A stretch of 64,000 nucleotides of DNA, taken from contig NC_059479.1 in assembly GCF_018139145.2 (NCBI RefSeq), positions 5,890,001 through 5,954,000 on the forward strand. The letters are read 5' to 3'. Origin of the DNA: Gymnogyps californianus (lineage: Eukaryota > Chordata > Aves > Accipitriformes > Cathartidae). The first letter of the stretch is position 1. Every line of letters begins with the position of its first letter. Below are positions 13,696-26,200 of this stretch, piece by piece. The notes beneath the pieces are model-generated. The model was given only the letters and a program-made list of their open reading frames with translations, searched no databases and was not told the DNA's origin. A program made the translations under genes and the position numbers.

Positions 13696-14483
13696 TGTAT
13701 TGGGCTTGCACGGCGATGTTTTGGTAGCGGGGGAGCTACAGGGGTGGCTTCTGTGAGAAGCTTCTAGAAGCTTCCCCTATGTCCAATAGAGCCAATGCCA
13801 GCCGACTCCAAGACGGACCCGCTGCTGGCCAAGGCCGAGCCCATCAGCAACGGTTCTGGTGCCTCTGGGATAACAGATTTAAGAAGGGGGAGGAAAAAGC
13901 TACGCAACAGCAATTGCAGCCGGAGAGAGGAGTGAGAATATGTGAGAGAAAGAACTCCGCAGACACCAAGGTCAGTGGAGAAGGAGGGGGAGGAGGTGCT
14001 CCAGGCACCCCAGCAGAGATTCCCCTGCAGCCCGTGGGGAAGACCATGGTGAGGCAGGCTGTCCCCCTGCAGCCCATGGATGTCCACAGGGGAGCAGATA
14101 GCAACCCGCAGCCCGTGGAGGACCCCACGCCAGAGCAGGGGGATGTGCCCGAAGGAGGCTGTGACCCCGTGGGAAGCCCGCGCTGGAGCAGGCTCCTGGC
14201 AGGAGCTGTGACCCCATGGAGAGAGGAGCCCAGGCTGGAGCAGGTTTGCTGGCAGGGCTTGTGACCCCGCGGGGGACCCACGCCGGAGCAGTCTGTTCCT
14301 GAAGGACTGCACCCCGTGGGAGGGACCCACGCTGGAGCAGTTCGTGAAGAACTGTAGCCCGTGGGAAGGACTCACGCTGGAGAAGTTCACGGAGGACTGT
14401 CTCCCGTGGGAGGGACCCACACTGGAGCAGGGGAAGAGTGTGAGGAGTCCTCCCCCTGAGGAGGAAGGAGCAGCAGTGAATAA
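13696..14483 (+). mobile_element. Partial LTR-B (plus), 5' part of a chimeric ERV relic
   Basis: The block starts tgtattgggcttgcacgg and is collinear, by eye at high identity, with the reverse complement of the complete element at 34492-35540. It has the same leading segment, a TATA-like ATTTAA (about 13877-13882) and the GC-rich tandem repeat (14163-14440). Homology stops at the shared 'aataa' at 14479-14483, so about the last 300 bp, including the poly(A) part and the TGACC...CCACA end, are missing. Open frames of 161 codons (13779-14264, plus) and 241, 179 and 145 codons on the minus strand result from stop-poor GC-rich repeats. They lack retroviral or host domains and I do not call them genes. 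No target duplication is found around the relic: acata precedes it, and nothing matching follows 14782. Confidence 0.75.
14163..14440 (+). repeat. GC-rich tandem repeat in LTR-B, about six 45-50 bp units
   Basis: Units start with a variant of 'ccccgtgggaggga' and run through 'cccacgctggagcag' and a variable 'ttcctgaaggactg' segment. Starts lie near 14163, 14210, 14262, 14310, 14356 and 14401. The same array is present in reverse in the copy at 34492-35540. It lies downstream of the TATA-like box, so it is probably in the transcribed part. Confidence 0.75.
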
Positions 14484-14750
14484 GGCCACTGAAGAACATC
14501 AAAACAACCAACAGGTAGACATTGCTGGACGAGAAAAATGGGCAATACTTTATCTCTGTACTGACTCATGGATGGTGGCAAATGCTCTGTGGGGGTGGTT
14601 GCAGCAATGGAAGCAGAGTAACTGGCAATGCAGAGGTAAACACATCTGGGCTGCCGCATTGTGGCAAGGTATTTCTGCTCGGCTAGAGAACCTGGTTGTG
14701 AAAGTACATCACGTAGATGCTCATGTACCCAAGAGTTGGGCCACTGAAGA
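14484..14750 (+). pseudogene. ERV pol fragment: RNase H, segment order permuted
   Basis: The frame that ends at 14757 carries a retroviral RNase H segment: a TDSW motif (the TDS Asp is the third catalytic acid in the family) and, further on, a VDAHVPKS segment that normally lies near the domain's C-terminal end. The N..VD segment that carries the last catalytic Asp in retroviral RNase H (seen as NNQQVD) lies upstream of TDSW instead of downstream. The fragment is bounded by an exact 12-bp direct repeat, ggccactgaaga, at 14484-14495 and 14739-14750. It has no gag, protease, reverse transcriptase, integrase or env, and reads in frame out of LTR-B as a 137-codon chance fusion (14344-14757). The first half of RNase H is absent, so it should have no activity. 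The order argument rests on family knowledge and should be confirmed by alignment. Confidence 0.7.
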
Positions 14751-14782
14751 TAATTAACTGTATCCCAGCCAAAACCTGCACA
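14746..14782 (-). mobile_element. 37-bp tip of an inverted LTR-A at the end of the chimera
   Basis: The 37 bases from gaagataattaactg to cctgcaca match the inverted 5' tip of LTR-A (compare 3820-3856 and 28488-28524) at about 31 of 37 positions without gaps. The junction with the RNase H fragment lies inside 'gaaga', which belongs to both sequences. The rest of LTR-A is absent. Chance is unlikely given the length and the exact stop at the LTR terminus. Confidence 0.65.
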
Positions 14783-17700
14783 CAGAGCAACATGGCAAAT
14801 GGTCTACTGTAGCACAATAGAACACGGTTAGCGTTTCTTTTTCCTATCCCATAATCAAACAAGTATGAACTCTTGATTTCTCAGCCAAGAAGGGTAACAA
14901 TTTAAGTAGATTTTGCTAAATCCAGCACACTCTGCTAGGCAGATTTTCTGATCTTTAAAACTCTGAGCACAAGACTGGACCAGTAAGCCACTAGTAGAAT
15001 TACCTGCTGGTAAGAAAAGTGATAATTCAAAAATATTCCAGGTTTTTCCTTGGCTCCAGACCTGAAAGGAAAACTCTCAGATCATCAAGAAGTGACTCAT
15101 TATAGAAAATAGACCTGCCATCCTCCGCTACTGAAAATATTTCTACATTTTAACGTAGTCCTGCTTGCAAATGGTCTGCTGAATTTAGCAATTTTATGTG
15201 AAGCTAATCTGGAAGCTGCATAGTGTGTACAACAAAAGAAAACCCTTTAAAATTCATTCCTTAGGCTGCCCTGGGACTTTAGGGGGTCTATTTAATTGGG
15301 AGTGCTTCTTTCCACCCCACCCTGTTCTGGGTTAGAGACTGCTGCATTAGCTTCATGTATGTGTGCATGCTTGTGCATTCAGGTATTGACCTCTGATATG
15401 TTCACCCAAGATATGAGAAAGCTTGGTCCAGATGAGAAACTTAATTAAGTGCTTCTGCCCATCAGTGTTTTTTGCAGCTTTGTATTAAAGACCATGAATT
15501 AACACTACAGTCTGAGTCTTCCTCAGTACTCCAGGAGGACGGTGACGAAGAGGAAGCATGAGCTGGGCGAGCACGTGAGTGAAATGCAGGAACACTGCAT
15601 GCCAGTAGCAATGCCAGTATGATTATAGGCAGGTTTTCGAGTACTATCTCCTCACATTTCCAGCTCATCTATGTATGGTAAGAATGAATGAGTTAATGTC
15701 AGTGCTGTAAAGATATAAGTCAAAATGTATGTAACTAAGAATTATGAACAACATAGATGAATTCAACTGCGTCCGTTAAAGGGAAATGTGCTGTTAAAAA
15801 TCCTGCACATAAAGGATAAAATGTGTCAAGACTAAAACCAAACAAGCAAGCAATTTTTAGTCTTAATAAGGTCTGATGCCTTTCTGTCTAGAGGGCTTAA
15901 TCTTTTAATACAGAACTATAAAGAACAATTACTTTTTTTATAGGTTACAATTACAATCTAAGATGATTTACTATTTGGCTTATATTGCTGATGAGAGTTA
16001 GGCTGTTAATTTTGCTGGATTTTTTTGTTTTGGTGGTCTATCTTGTTCAGTCTCTCATTGTATTTTCTGCCTCCTAAAACTCCTTCATGCTTCCATGTCA
16101 GCAAGTAACTCAGCTATGTACTACAATTTGTTGAGGATGTAGCAGTAGAAAAAGCATTACCCCCTTCAGATGTGACATTTGGTGTATTACCTGCATGTGC
16201 GGTATTGTCAGGGGTGTAGTTTCTGACCTGCAATGCATTATCTGCTCTACTGACTTCGGGGCTGTTTATCACCAGTGACATATTTCTCTGCAGGAACCTG
16301 CCATTCTTCCTGTGCCTGCTTTAAAACACTAAATGCAGACATACGGTCAGAAACTAGGTGCAAATTTGAGAGTGGAATGAAACCAGATTTTTCTTTTTTT
16401 AACAATTCCCTTCAATGTTGTCAGCTAAACAAGGTGCCTAGTAAGCTTCTTTTGCTACGGTAACAAATATCATGTTAAAGAGCAGAGGCACTGCAAGAGT
16501 GAAATTAATTATGTATGCTTTATGCTTGTCCAACTAACCACACTGTATTCCCAATGAAATACTTAACACATCTGTGCATTCCTAAAGTCAACTAACATCA
16601 CTATAATTTGAGACTTATTTCAAGCAGTGAGGAAAAGATTTTGTTACACCCACAGGAAAGCTATTCTTTTGGAGGGTGCTTTTTTCATTCATATGCATTG
16701 ATTGTGCGCTACTTAATTTAGTCAAAAATTCTAATTGAGCTTATTGGCAGGCTGCCTGATATTTGGCACAGTAGGAATCTTTAAGTTTGAACCTTTGGGG
16801 ATATTTCAAAGGAACGTATGTCTTCTATTTCATGCTTTATTGTGGCAGACTGATGAGAACTTTTAAAGCAAATGACAGTTGACATAAAATAACTCACACT
16901 TGAGTTTGTTCTCCCACTTTTGCTTTTTAAATGATAAATTTCAGATATTCTATTTCATTTAGAATATGTAAGTATTTGATATGATGGTAATAGATGGCAA
17001 CAGCAGCAGAATAATTGAGTCATGGAACAAGAGGTTAAGTGTGAAAAGAACTCTTAACAGGACTGATTTCTGACTAAGCAATCCATGGTAGACACTAGAG
17101 CAGTATTCGGTATCTGAAGGAGTTAACCAAGATAGACATTATTTGACAGAGCAGTATGTGTCGTAGTCTAAGCAGACATAATAGGATGAAATTAAGAAAT
17201 ATGAATATTTAGGCTACAGACAAGACTATTTCCTGATACTAAGACCTGTTCTAGTTTAAATGGTCTCTCAAGAAAAAAAAAAAAGCAGCTCCTAGCAGGG
17301 AATATTTAACACCATGCCGAACAATATGCTAATCCTCACAGGAACATTACAGAATTGTCAGCAGGATGAACTAGCTGATCCCTTCCATTCTGTTCTGTTT
17401 AATTTCAGTAACTCTTAAAGTTTCTGCTTAGGCAAATATGTACTTCACTGCTTCATTTTCCTGTGTTCTTGAGAACTGTCATGTCTATAGCCTAGAGAAT
17501 GACCTACTGCTGCAGGACATCCTCTGTTTGCTTCTCATTGCCCTTGATTTTCACAAGTAGACTTGTCAATGAATGTCTCCAGCTGAAGCATTTGAGCTCA
17601 ATTTACCTAGTTACATACTAAGTATCTCTGTGGTATCAACCAGCTGCTTCCTAGTGACCTGGATTCATCAACTCTCCAAAGCTCCAGGACTCTGCAAATG

Positions 17701-20700
17701 GATGTACACAAACAAAAAGTGTCCTTTGAAGACTTGTCATCTCCCCTCTGCTCTCCCAGGGAGAAATTGGAGGATTTACATGAATGTCTGCCCCCCTTTT
17801 TGCCTCTGGAAACATGGAGATAATTCCACTTAAATAGGACTTGTGTGAAAAATGAGACAAAACTATGCTGAGAATGGTTTTTAAAATGTTCTTCTTAACT
17901 CTTCAAAACATTTTAGGTGAGATGAAAGCTTTCTACTTTTCTGCCAGATCTAGGGTGTTACATACATCTGTTTTTCAGCACTGCTAGCCGCTACTCTGTT
18001 CATAAACCTATTTTACAGTATGTTCATGCGCTGTGGAAAAAAAAGTGCTACATTTTAAACTTTCAGGTTGATGACCTAAATTAAACGGATTAGATTATTT
18101 TAATTTATTAAATGAAAATATATTTAATATTAGTGAAAAAAATCTATAGAAATAGTTGTTGTTAGAAAACAAATTCAAATCAAGTCCTGCATCCTGCTAC
18201 AACTTGCTTGAGTTCTTATAAAGGCAATTGGCTTTAGAAGCTCTGCTGGTCTGTGGTCCCTTACAATTTTCTGTTCTTAAATTCAATGACTTTTTGAAAT
18301 GTGGAAATCCGTTTGTATGGTTTGAAACTCTGTTGTCCTCAGAAAGTTCTTTAACATGCTATCCTCTATGGGAAATTAATATGAATTTGGAAGTTATCCA
18401 AAGTCATCAGAAACCTCTAAAAAGATAAGGTCTTTGGGTCAAATTCATAGTGTCCAGAAAAGCAGTGAAAAAACAATCCAAATCAATCAATCATCGGTGC
18501 TGGGTATCCAAGTCTGCAAATGCATCCAGTTTTAGCCCCCTTTTCCATATGCACCTGTGACATATCTTTATGTGCTAATCACAGTGTTGCTCACCCATAG
18601 CGGGTGGTAAATTGTCACATTTTTGTCAAAGTAGCAGCTTGCACCTTCATTGCTTATTGCTATTGAACAGAATAATCATAGATACTTCTGGACAGTTTAT
18701 TTATAAAGAACAGAGGAAAATGTTTACTGTGAGATTCCCAATGTAGTTGGTGAACCATGAAGTCTTCTTCCTATAATAGTCTTTGGACTTTCTAACTTCT
18801 TAAGATACTGAACCTTGAGGTTTAGTTTTTCATGACCCTTCCCCTTCCATAAAAATCTCTGGATAGTTTGCCAAACTCAGTGAGGACTTTTTTTTCCCCA
18901 AGAAATCTTTCAAGCTTTTTGCCTAATTTTATGGAAAGTAAAATAATAAAAAAGAGGTGCTGTGTAATAAATACTGCTGCAAATATCTTTCTAAGATATG
19001 ATCCCCATTTTACTTGTGATAAAATTGAAATGTTCCTGTTAACTTCAGTGTAAATTAGATGACAACTTTAATGATACAGCGTGTGCTGTTAGAGAAATGA
19101 AGTAGCAGCTAGTAGTTAGTACATTTGTGATCATTGCAATTTTATTGTAAATATCCTTGCTCAAAGTTACACAGCTATCAAAATAATATAAATAATTTGA
19201 CATAATGAAAAGTTATTGACCCTTTTAAGAGGTAAGTTGTACAGTGTGTAAGCATTCTGGTCATAATAATGAATGTTATATAAATAAAAAATAAATGCGA
19301 TCACTTCATGACTCATGCTAGGATTTGAGAAGGTATTAGATACAATGGATCTGACTCAGAAAGGCTTCATGTAAATACATGTAAGTGGGGTAGAACTTAG
19401 TTTATGCCTTAGCTTTCTGGGAAAGCCATTCTTTGGATGTCAAGATCTGAATTATTTCTGAAGATTTTGCAAGGTTCTGAGAATAGTGGTGATAAGAGAC
19501 CAAGAAGAGAAGAGATTTGCCCATCCAAGGAGAAGGCATGAAGATGTTTACAAGGTTTTTGGTATTGAATAGCAGATCATCAGAATAAAGACCAGAAGGA
19601 AAACAGAGAAATCCATAAAGACCAGAGAAAGCCATAAAGCACAGATTCCCAAGCACCACTGATGACCAGGCACTTCCTCATTAAGAGCTTGTTACAGTAC
19701 ATATATATAGGCTCCATCAATTTGTTTTATTTTAACAGGGTACCAATTGCTTCCCATAAAGCATGGGAACCATGCTGGGTGTTCAGTACTGAATTGAAAG
19801 CAGCCACATATAACCCTTGTACTCAAATAAATATCTAGCTTTTCAGAAGTAATCAACTGAACCTTATATACATCAGTATATACAGAATAGCATAAAATAG
19901 TCATTTTTTTCAGTAATCATGAACCTGTACATACTATGTAATGATTAATACATTTTTAATAATTGACATGTTAATACTGAGGACCACTTTGTTCAAAGGA
20001 ATTTTTAACAGGTTTGAGAGTGGAAATGGTCCAAAGCTTACTGTGCTGGCTCTAAACATACTGTAAAAAATCAAAACCAGATTTACTTTGTTCTTAGAGA
20101 ATCTCAGCTTTGTTTTTTCTCATGTTTTATTATAAAACTGCTTATATTGTTACAGTCTATGACACTATACAGTATGCATGCAAAGTGATGGAATTCCTTT
20201 CTTTTTCAAGCTAGTTCATATTTAAGTTTAGTTTAAAGTGGGTTATGTCATGCGGTGCTCAAATTTCCTATAAATGGCTCCTCTGCATGTTTCCCTGAAG
20301 CTAGGTTTCTAGCTTTTGACCCTTTTACTGCAGTGTCATTCCCTTCCTCTGATTTAGGACCTTGAGCTGGCTGGCAGCGTGTGTGATCTTTGGAGTAGCT
20401 GGACCTCCATGGACAATGGCCTATTGCAATCCCACACATAAGCCTGTCTTTGTTTCATGGATTTCATTTCCTGTGACAAAAGAAAACTGAAAACCTGTTT
20501 TGAAGGAACTAACTTTGATTCTCCACTGTATTGCATACTGAATAATTGCTTACACCTTCACAACTTTTCCAGGTGACTATCAATCATCAGATTGTCTTGG
20601 ATATACTGATATGAGTAAATATACATGTCAAAGGCAAAATATGCTCATGTTAAATTCATACAGTCTAATGGGAATCTTCATTTCATTAACAGCTAGTAGG

Positions 20701-22627
20701 ATGTAGTTTCTTCATTTGGACACACTGAGAATAGAATAAATAGAATCATAAATAAACATTTCTAATAGCTTGACTATTTCTTGAAATGTATAGGATCTGT
20801 TGCTGGAGGATATAAAAAGAACATTTATTTAATAGAGTTCTGTAACTTCATATATATATTTGAGCATGTAAACTGCTACAATGTATTATAATGTACACAA
20901 AACCCAATATGCTCTATATACAATCCCATCTGTTTTAGATGTGATGATTACTGATCACGGCAGACGGCACACATAGTGTAAACAGTTTGCTACACACAAA
21001 CCGATATATTCTAATTACAAGTCAATAAATTTCATATACAATCCAATTAGTTGTCATAGAGACTCCTGTATTTAGCAAATGTAACTGATCTGTTTCAAAT
21101 TACTAATTTAAGTAGACCATTATTTAATTGACAGGCCAATATATTTGAGGATAGAAAACAGCATATCATACAATAGAAACAATATCATGAAAATAATACT
21201 TCAAAGTACAACCTAGTTAAATTTGTTTGTTTGATAAATCAAGTAACTTCATATGGGAGAGGGTAACATGAACACCATTGAAGTCCTCTTCCTACCAGTC
21301 CTTCTGTGGTACTTCATTTTGTAGGAAGTTATCTCTAAACCTGCGCAAAACAGTAGATATAACTAGAACTTCAGGATACAAAGACTTAGCTCTCGAATGA
21401 ACTTTCACACTTGGTCAAACCAGCACCAGAATGACTGCAGAAAGTCTTATTCAGAGATGTGAAGGAGGAAAGAATTAGGATTATCCACTATGGTACTAGT
21501 GGTTTAAAAAACAGCATCTACGTATCTCTGGGAAAGGTAAAGCATTTCCAGAAACACTAAATAACTTTGAGAACAAACAATTAGAAGAAAAATAAGGCTC
21601 TTCACAGCATTTTGATCCAATGATCAATTTAAATCCAGTAGGAAGGTGAGAAAAAAAAGTCTTTGGTTTTTTTTTTTTTCCTTCTGTGATGCTGGTTAAA
21701 ATTTGATTCCTGAACTGGGAAAGACAACACAGGTGGCTGCACAAATCTATCAGTACTGCTGCTCTGGGGAGACATTACAATCCAGAATCACAGTATAATG
21801 GATAGAGTCTAAATGTAAAATCACACAGGGTTGCCTATACAGTACACAGTCTGTAGCATAGGACGTTGACTGATTAAAAACCAGCTAAGATTACTCAGAA
21901 GGTCTGGGCTTAATGTAGCTGCACTGATTTTGGGCAGATGAAATCCTAACCAAAGCATTAGGGCAGGTGATGTCAAATGTTCAGTGGAATTCCCTAGAAA
22001 GATTTGTCTTCAAAATTTTTACTGAAGGTCTTGAACACTGCTTCAGTTGCACCTATGCCGATAACTTCATTATCACTAGGTGTAGCCTTTTAGATTCCTT
22101 AATATTAAAGTCAGTTTTGGGGCTGTATGATGATTGTATTTAGCCATCAAAAATCTAGCATGTATCAAGTTGGAACTCAGAATGGTAGGATGAGATTTGC
22201 TATTGGGTGAGTTAGAAAGGAAGAAATTCCTAGTTCTCTTCCAGTCCTCTTTCTTCTGTTGTAACTGTTATGATTATTCCAAATGGTTGCACCCAGCTCA
22301 TAAACACCATTTTATCTAGTCTAGCTGAATTGAAAGTTGTAGTCTTGTCTCTGGCAATAGTTAGTAGATAAGCTTTTTTTCATTTTAGAGGTGTTATTCT
22401 TGGCATTAGTAAATTCACAGTTAGATAATTTTTTTCTTCCTACTGAATATGCAGAATATGACTCTTAGAACTGCCTTAAAGGCTCCCCAAAGAAGGAAGA
22501 TGACACTAAAGGGGAATTTATGTCAAAGCAAAATTGTGTTGCTTGCAAGAGAAAATGAATAAAATTGGGAATTCCTAGCAGAAAAGCCTTAAGACTCCTT
22601 AGCTTAAAATTATTCCTCTTTCCCATA
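14783..22627. other. Unique AT-rich sequence, no gene seen
   Basis: Nothing recognisable in 7.8 kb. Frames reach 60-86 codons only. There is an A run at about 17273-17284 and a short internal duplication at about 19588-19638 ('ataaagaccaga' twice). Block 20930-21240 is rich in taatta/caatta words and might be a conserved noncoding element, but I cannot show this from one sequence. Confidence 0.55.
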
Positions 22628-23206
22628 TGTCCTGGTTTCAGCTAAGACAGAGTTAATTTTCTTCCTAGTAGCTGGTACAGTGCTGTGTTTTGGATTTAGT
22701 AGGAAAATAATGTTGATAGCACACTGATGTTTTTAGTTGTTGCTAAGTAGTGTTTATACTAAGTCAAGGATTTTTCAGCTTCTCATGCCCAGCCAGCAAG
22801 AAGGCTGGAGGGGCACAAGAAGCTGGGAGGGGACACAGCCAGGACAGCTGACCCAAACTGGCCAAAGGGATATTCCATACCATATGACATCATGCCAGTA
22901 TATAAACTGGGGGAGTTGCCTGGGAGGGGCGGATCGCTGCTCAGGAACTAACTGGGCATTGGTCGGCGAGTGGTGAGCAATTGCACTGTGCACCACTTGC
23001 TTTGTATAGTTTAATTCTTTTAGTATTACTATTGTCATATTATTATTATCATTATCGTTGTTTTTCATTCCTTTCTGCCCTATTGAACTGTCTTCATCTC
23101 AACTCATGAGGTTTTTTCCCTGATTCTCTCCCCCATTCCAGGGGGGGGGGGGAGTGAGCGAGCGGCTGCGTGGTGCTCAGTTGCCGGCTGGGGTTAAACC
23201 ACGACA
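22628..23206 (+). mobile_element. Solo LTR A2, avian ERVL-type, plus strand
   Basis: Starts tgtcctggtttcagct and ends gggttaaaccacgaca; the ends pair as tgtc.tggttt / aaacca.gaca. Flanks are ccata (22623-22627) and ccatt (23207-23211), a 5-bp duplication with one change. In order it holds a CRE-like TGACATCA (22885-22892), a TATAAA box (22901-22906), a short ATT/ATC microsatellite (about 23024-23060), a decayed poly(A) signal ATTGAA (23082-23087) and a run of 12 G (23141-23152). It is very close to A4 by eye. Internal frames, such as 22737-22976, are fortuitous. Confidence 0.9.
22885..22906 (+). promoter_or_regulatory. LTR A2 core promoter: CRE-like site plus TATA box
   Basis: TGACATCA is one base off the palindromic CRE and lies eight bases before TATAAA. 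The same arrangement recurs in A3 and A4, which supports a functional U3 promoter in the parent element. Confidence 0.6.
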
Positions 23207-26200
23207 CCATTCTAGTCCAATCTCTGAAGAACAGCAAAATGGTCTGAAAAAAAATCTGCATAAATAATTGATTTCCTTTACTCTAGATGTGGATTCTTTC
23301 TGCATAAAAATGTTCTGGTGGAATACAGTTTGTAAGGCTGGAAGAGTGAAGGATTTTGTCTTTTCTTTAATACGTGATGGTTTCCTTTCGTTTTCCTAGC
23401 TGTGCTACATAGTTCTGGCTAAGGGAAGTTCTTATACACCAATAAATGATGTTTTTGATCCTGGGCTAATGATTTGAATTGGTATCACAATTTGTTTCTT
23501 CCAGATTTCATTTTTAGCTCATGCCATGGTTAGGTCTAGACAGTTCTGCAAAATTAGAGACTCCGGGCATAATTTAAGAAAACAGCTTTTTAATAAACCC
23601 CCAAATGAAGCAAAAGAACCATGTTAATAGTGCCTTTGCACGTTTCTGAAGACTAGACAGGGAGGATCTGATTTTATCCTCTACAGAAAGAGCAAACAGA
23701 ATTACTGTTTGCTTCTCTGAGATGTAGATGCTGTATCACACAGTCCCTGATAATGTGCATTCATGTACTTGATAGCCCACAAGAAGAGTGGTTATTTCCA
23801 CAGGTCTCTGCACCAGAAAAGAAATATCTTAAAGAGTCTCAGGAAAACTTTTAACACATATCCTAGTTTTCTTTTAATGGAATCAGGTCACAATTGTAAC
23901 TCATAGAGTACAGCAAGGAAAGCCTGAATTTTACAGGGATGGGAACAGAATATTGGGAATTAGCATTTTGTACAGTTTTGTAGTCTTCTGCTGCCTTTCT
24001 GCCAACATGGATTGGTGACGGGTATTACCTCTAGTCCACCTGGAACTTGGGCCTGTCAAAAAAATACAAATCATGATATAAAATAATCAGCTCATGAAAA
24101 AGTTCAGGCTGAGATTTGTTTCTCATTTGTCACATCAAAAACAAAAAACCTTTTATTCAGGAAGCTGGAGAGTGTTTGACATTAATCCTGCTGATATGCA
24201 GGGAGAATAAATGAGGAATTTTTGTTGTTCATGTGTTCATGTAGCATATTAATGATTTTGATAACAGCATGAGGATATCTGGCTACTGTCTAACATGTTA
24301 AATTGCTATGGCCTTAAAACTGGTTTTGTGTGCCATTGTTCTAGTAAAGTTATAAAAACATGTGATTGTTATAAGAGTGGAGAACACGATCAAGTGTAGT
24401 TCAGACCACAGTAAAAAATTTATTCTCTGTAAGTAGTTTCATTAAATCTATTTAGTTTGATTGACAGACACACACACCTGCTTTCCTTTTTCTTTTTTTT
24501 TTTTGATCAGCAACCCGCTTCATGTTCTGTGATATTTATGTGATGTATGTGTGGAATTGTTGTTTAATGACGTTAATTTTAAAAGGAAATAATTCAGCAT
24601 ACTGAGAAGAAGCTATAAAGAGAAAAAGCAAGAAGCCAATTCCCTTTTAAAAAAGACATGTTTTTATTTAGACTAACAGTCCTCCTATGGAAGTTGAAAA
24701 ATGTAACATGGACTAAACTTAACTTTGTTACTGTCACTAAAGATAATAATGTGTCCACCTTCTGACAGAATAAACTAAATGACACTCACTTGACTAATAG
24801 TTACCATCATTCAGGTCCTACAGGAAGGACTATTCGTGAGTGATGGTAGTTTGGAAAAACAAATATGTACCCCTCATCTTGAAAAGACATGTTATTGAAA
24901 GAGACTTATGAACTGCAATATTGATGCAAACCACAGAGCCGTCTCCTGAGCTATTAGAGGTGGCTAGAAAATGGTAAGTTTCTTTTGTCAGATATTCAGA
25001 CCGATTTCCTACTGCTGAGTGATTGACTACAGTTGTTACAATGCAACATCCTCACGTGAAAATTTCACCAATGGAAAAAAATCTGGTTTCTCATCTATTC
25101 AAAGTCAGTCTTCGGCTTTGAAGGACTTGTATGCACAATAGAATCAGATTTCTTTTTTATTGTTACATTACTTCATCCTGTGACTTACAAAACAAAATCT
25201 CTAATCGATTTTTTTTTTTTGGTGAGTTGAGAATCACCCACTCTTTCTCCAGTTATCTAGTTCAAGAATCTCATCTTGATTTTTGCAGTTAGGAAACATA
25301 CATATAATCAGATGATCAGTTAGAGAAATGCAGACCTGGAGCTGGGCAGAACTGTTTTCAGGGGTAGAAGAGAACAAACAAATAGCTGATGTATGTTAGA
25401 CACGCCATATTTAATAAATTTGGATGTAATTTGCAGCTGCAGGTAAAAGATGTGAAAGCATGTTAGAAAACCTAAAAAATGGCAGGAGGTGAATAGAAAG
25501 ATAAGGAAGGAGAGAAGGAAAAAGAGACCCTCAACATCAGCATCATACTCCTCAAGGCAAAGGATTTAGGATGCTGTTGAAATGCCATAGCCGACTCCTC
25601 CAGCTCCCTCCAACCAGACTGAAGTCATCAACATTAGGACACCCAAAGGGAAGTGGAAGGGTGAGTGTAACACCAGAAAAAGGGGTAGAAACTTAGAAGC
25701 TTGGGTATAACAATGCTACAGAGTATCCAGGGCCAACCAGTGCCCATTGGTTGTCATCCCAAGCCCGCACACTTCTACACAGCATCCTGTGTCCCCACTT
25801 CTTAACGCCTCTGCTATCGTACCAGGCCTCTATTCCTCTACACAAAATCATTATGCTGCAGTCATAAATATCTCATAGTACACAGAATAACTAAACTACT
25901 TGTTACTATTACCTATATAAAACCAAAGGCTGTGCCATACAAAGATTACCAAAAGAAATCAGGCATAGCCACTGGGTCTTTAGAAAAGTTGCTGTTGCAG
26001 AAAAATCAAGAAAAAACCAGACCTCTGGGTAGTTCGTGTAAAGCTTTGACAGAGCCTGACCTGCCTCAGTCCTGACACCTTTCAAACTCGGGACAAAGCC
26101 TGTGGCCTGTTATTAGCAATGGCAATTTTCTACTCCTACAAAAATACGATTTCTTTTCAGTCACGGCATGAAGGTTACAGCTTTTAAACTTGAAGGCTTG

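Noticed and set aside
13764..14511. Long GC-rich frames (241, 179 and 145 codons minus; 161 plus) as possible genes
   Set aside because: They are overlapping readings of the LTR-B tandem repeat, are open in several registers at once, have no domain, and the same frames are broken in the other LTR-B copy.
21780..21815. CR1 tail-like 'cagaatcacagtataatgg'
   Set aside because: The match is too short and no further CR1 sequence follows on either side.
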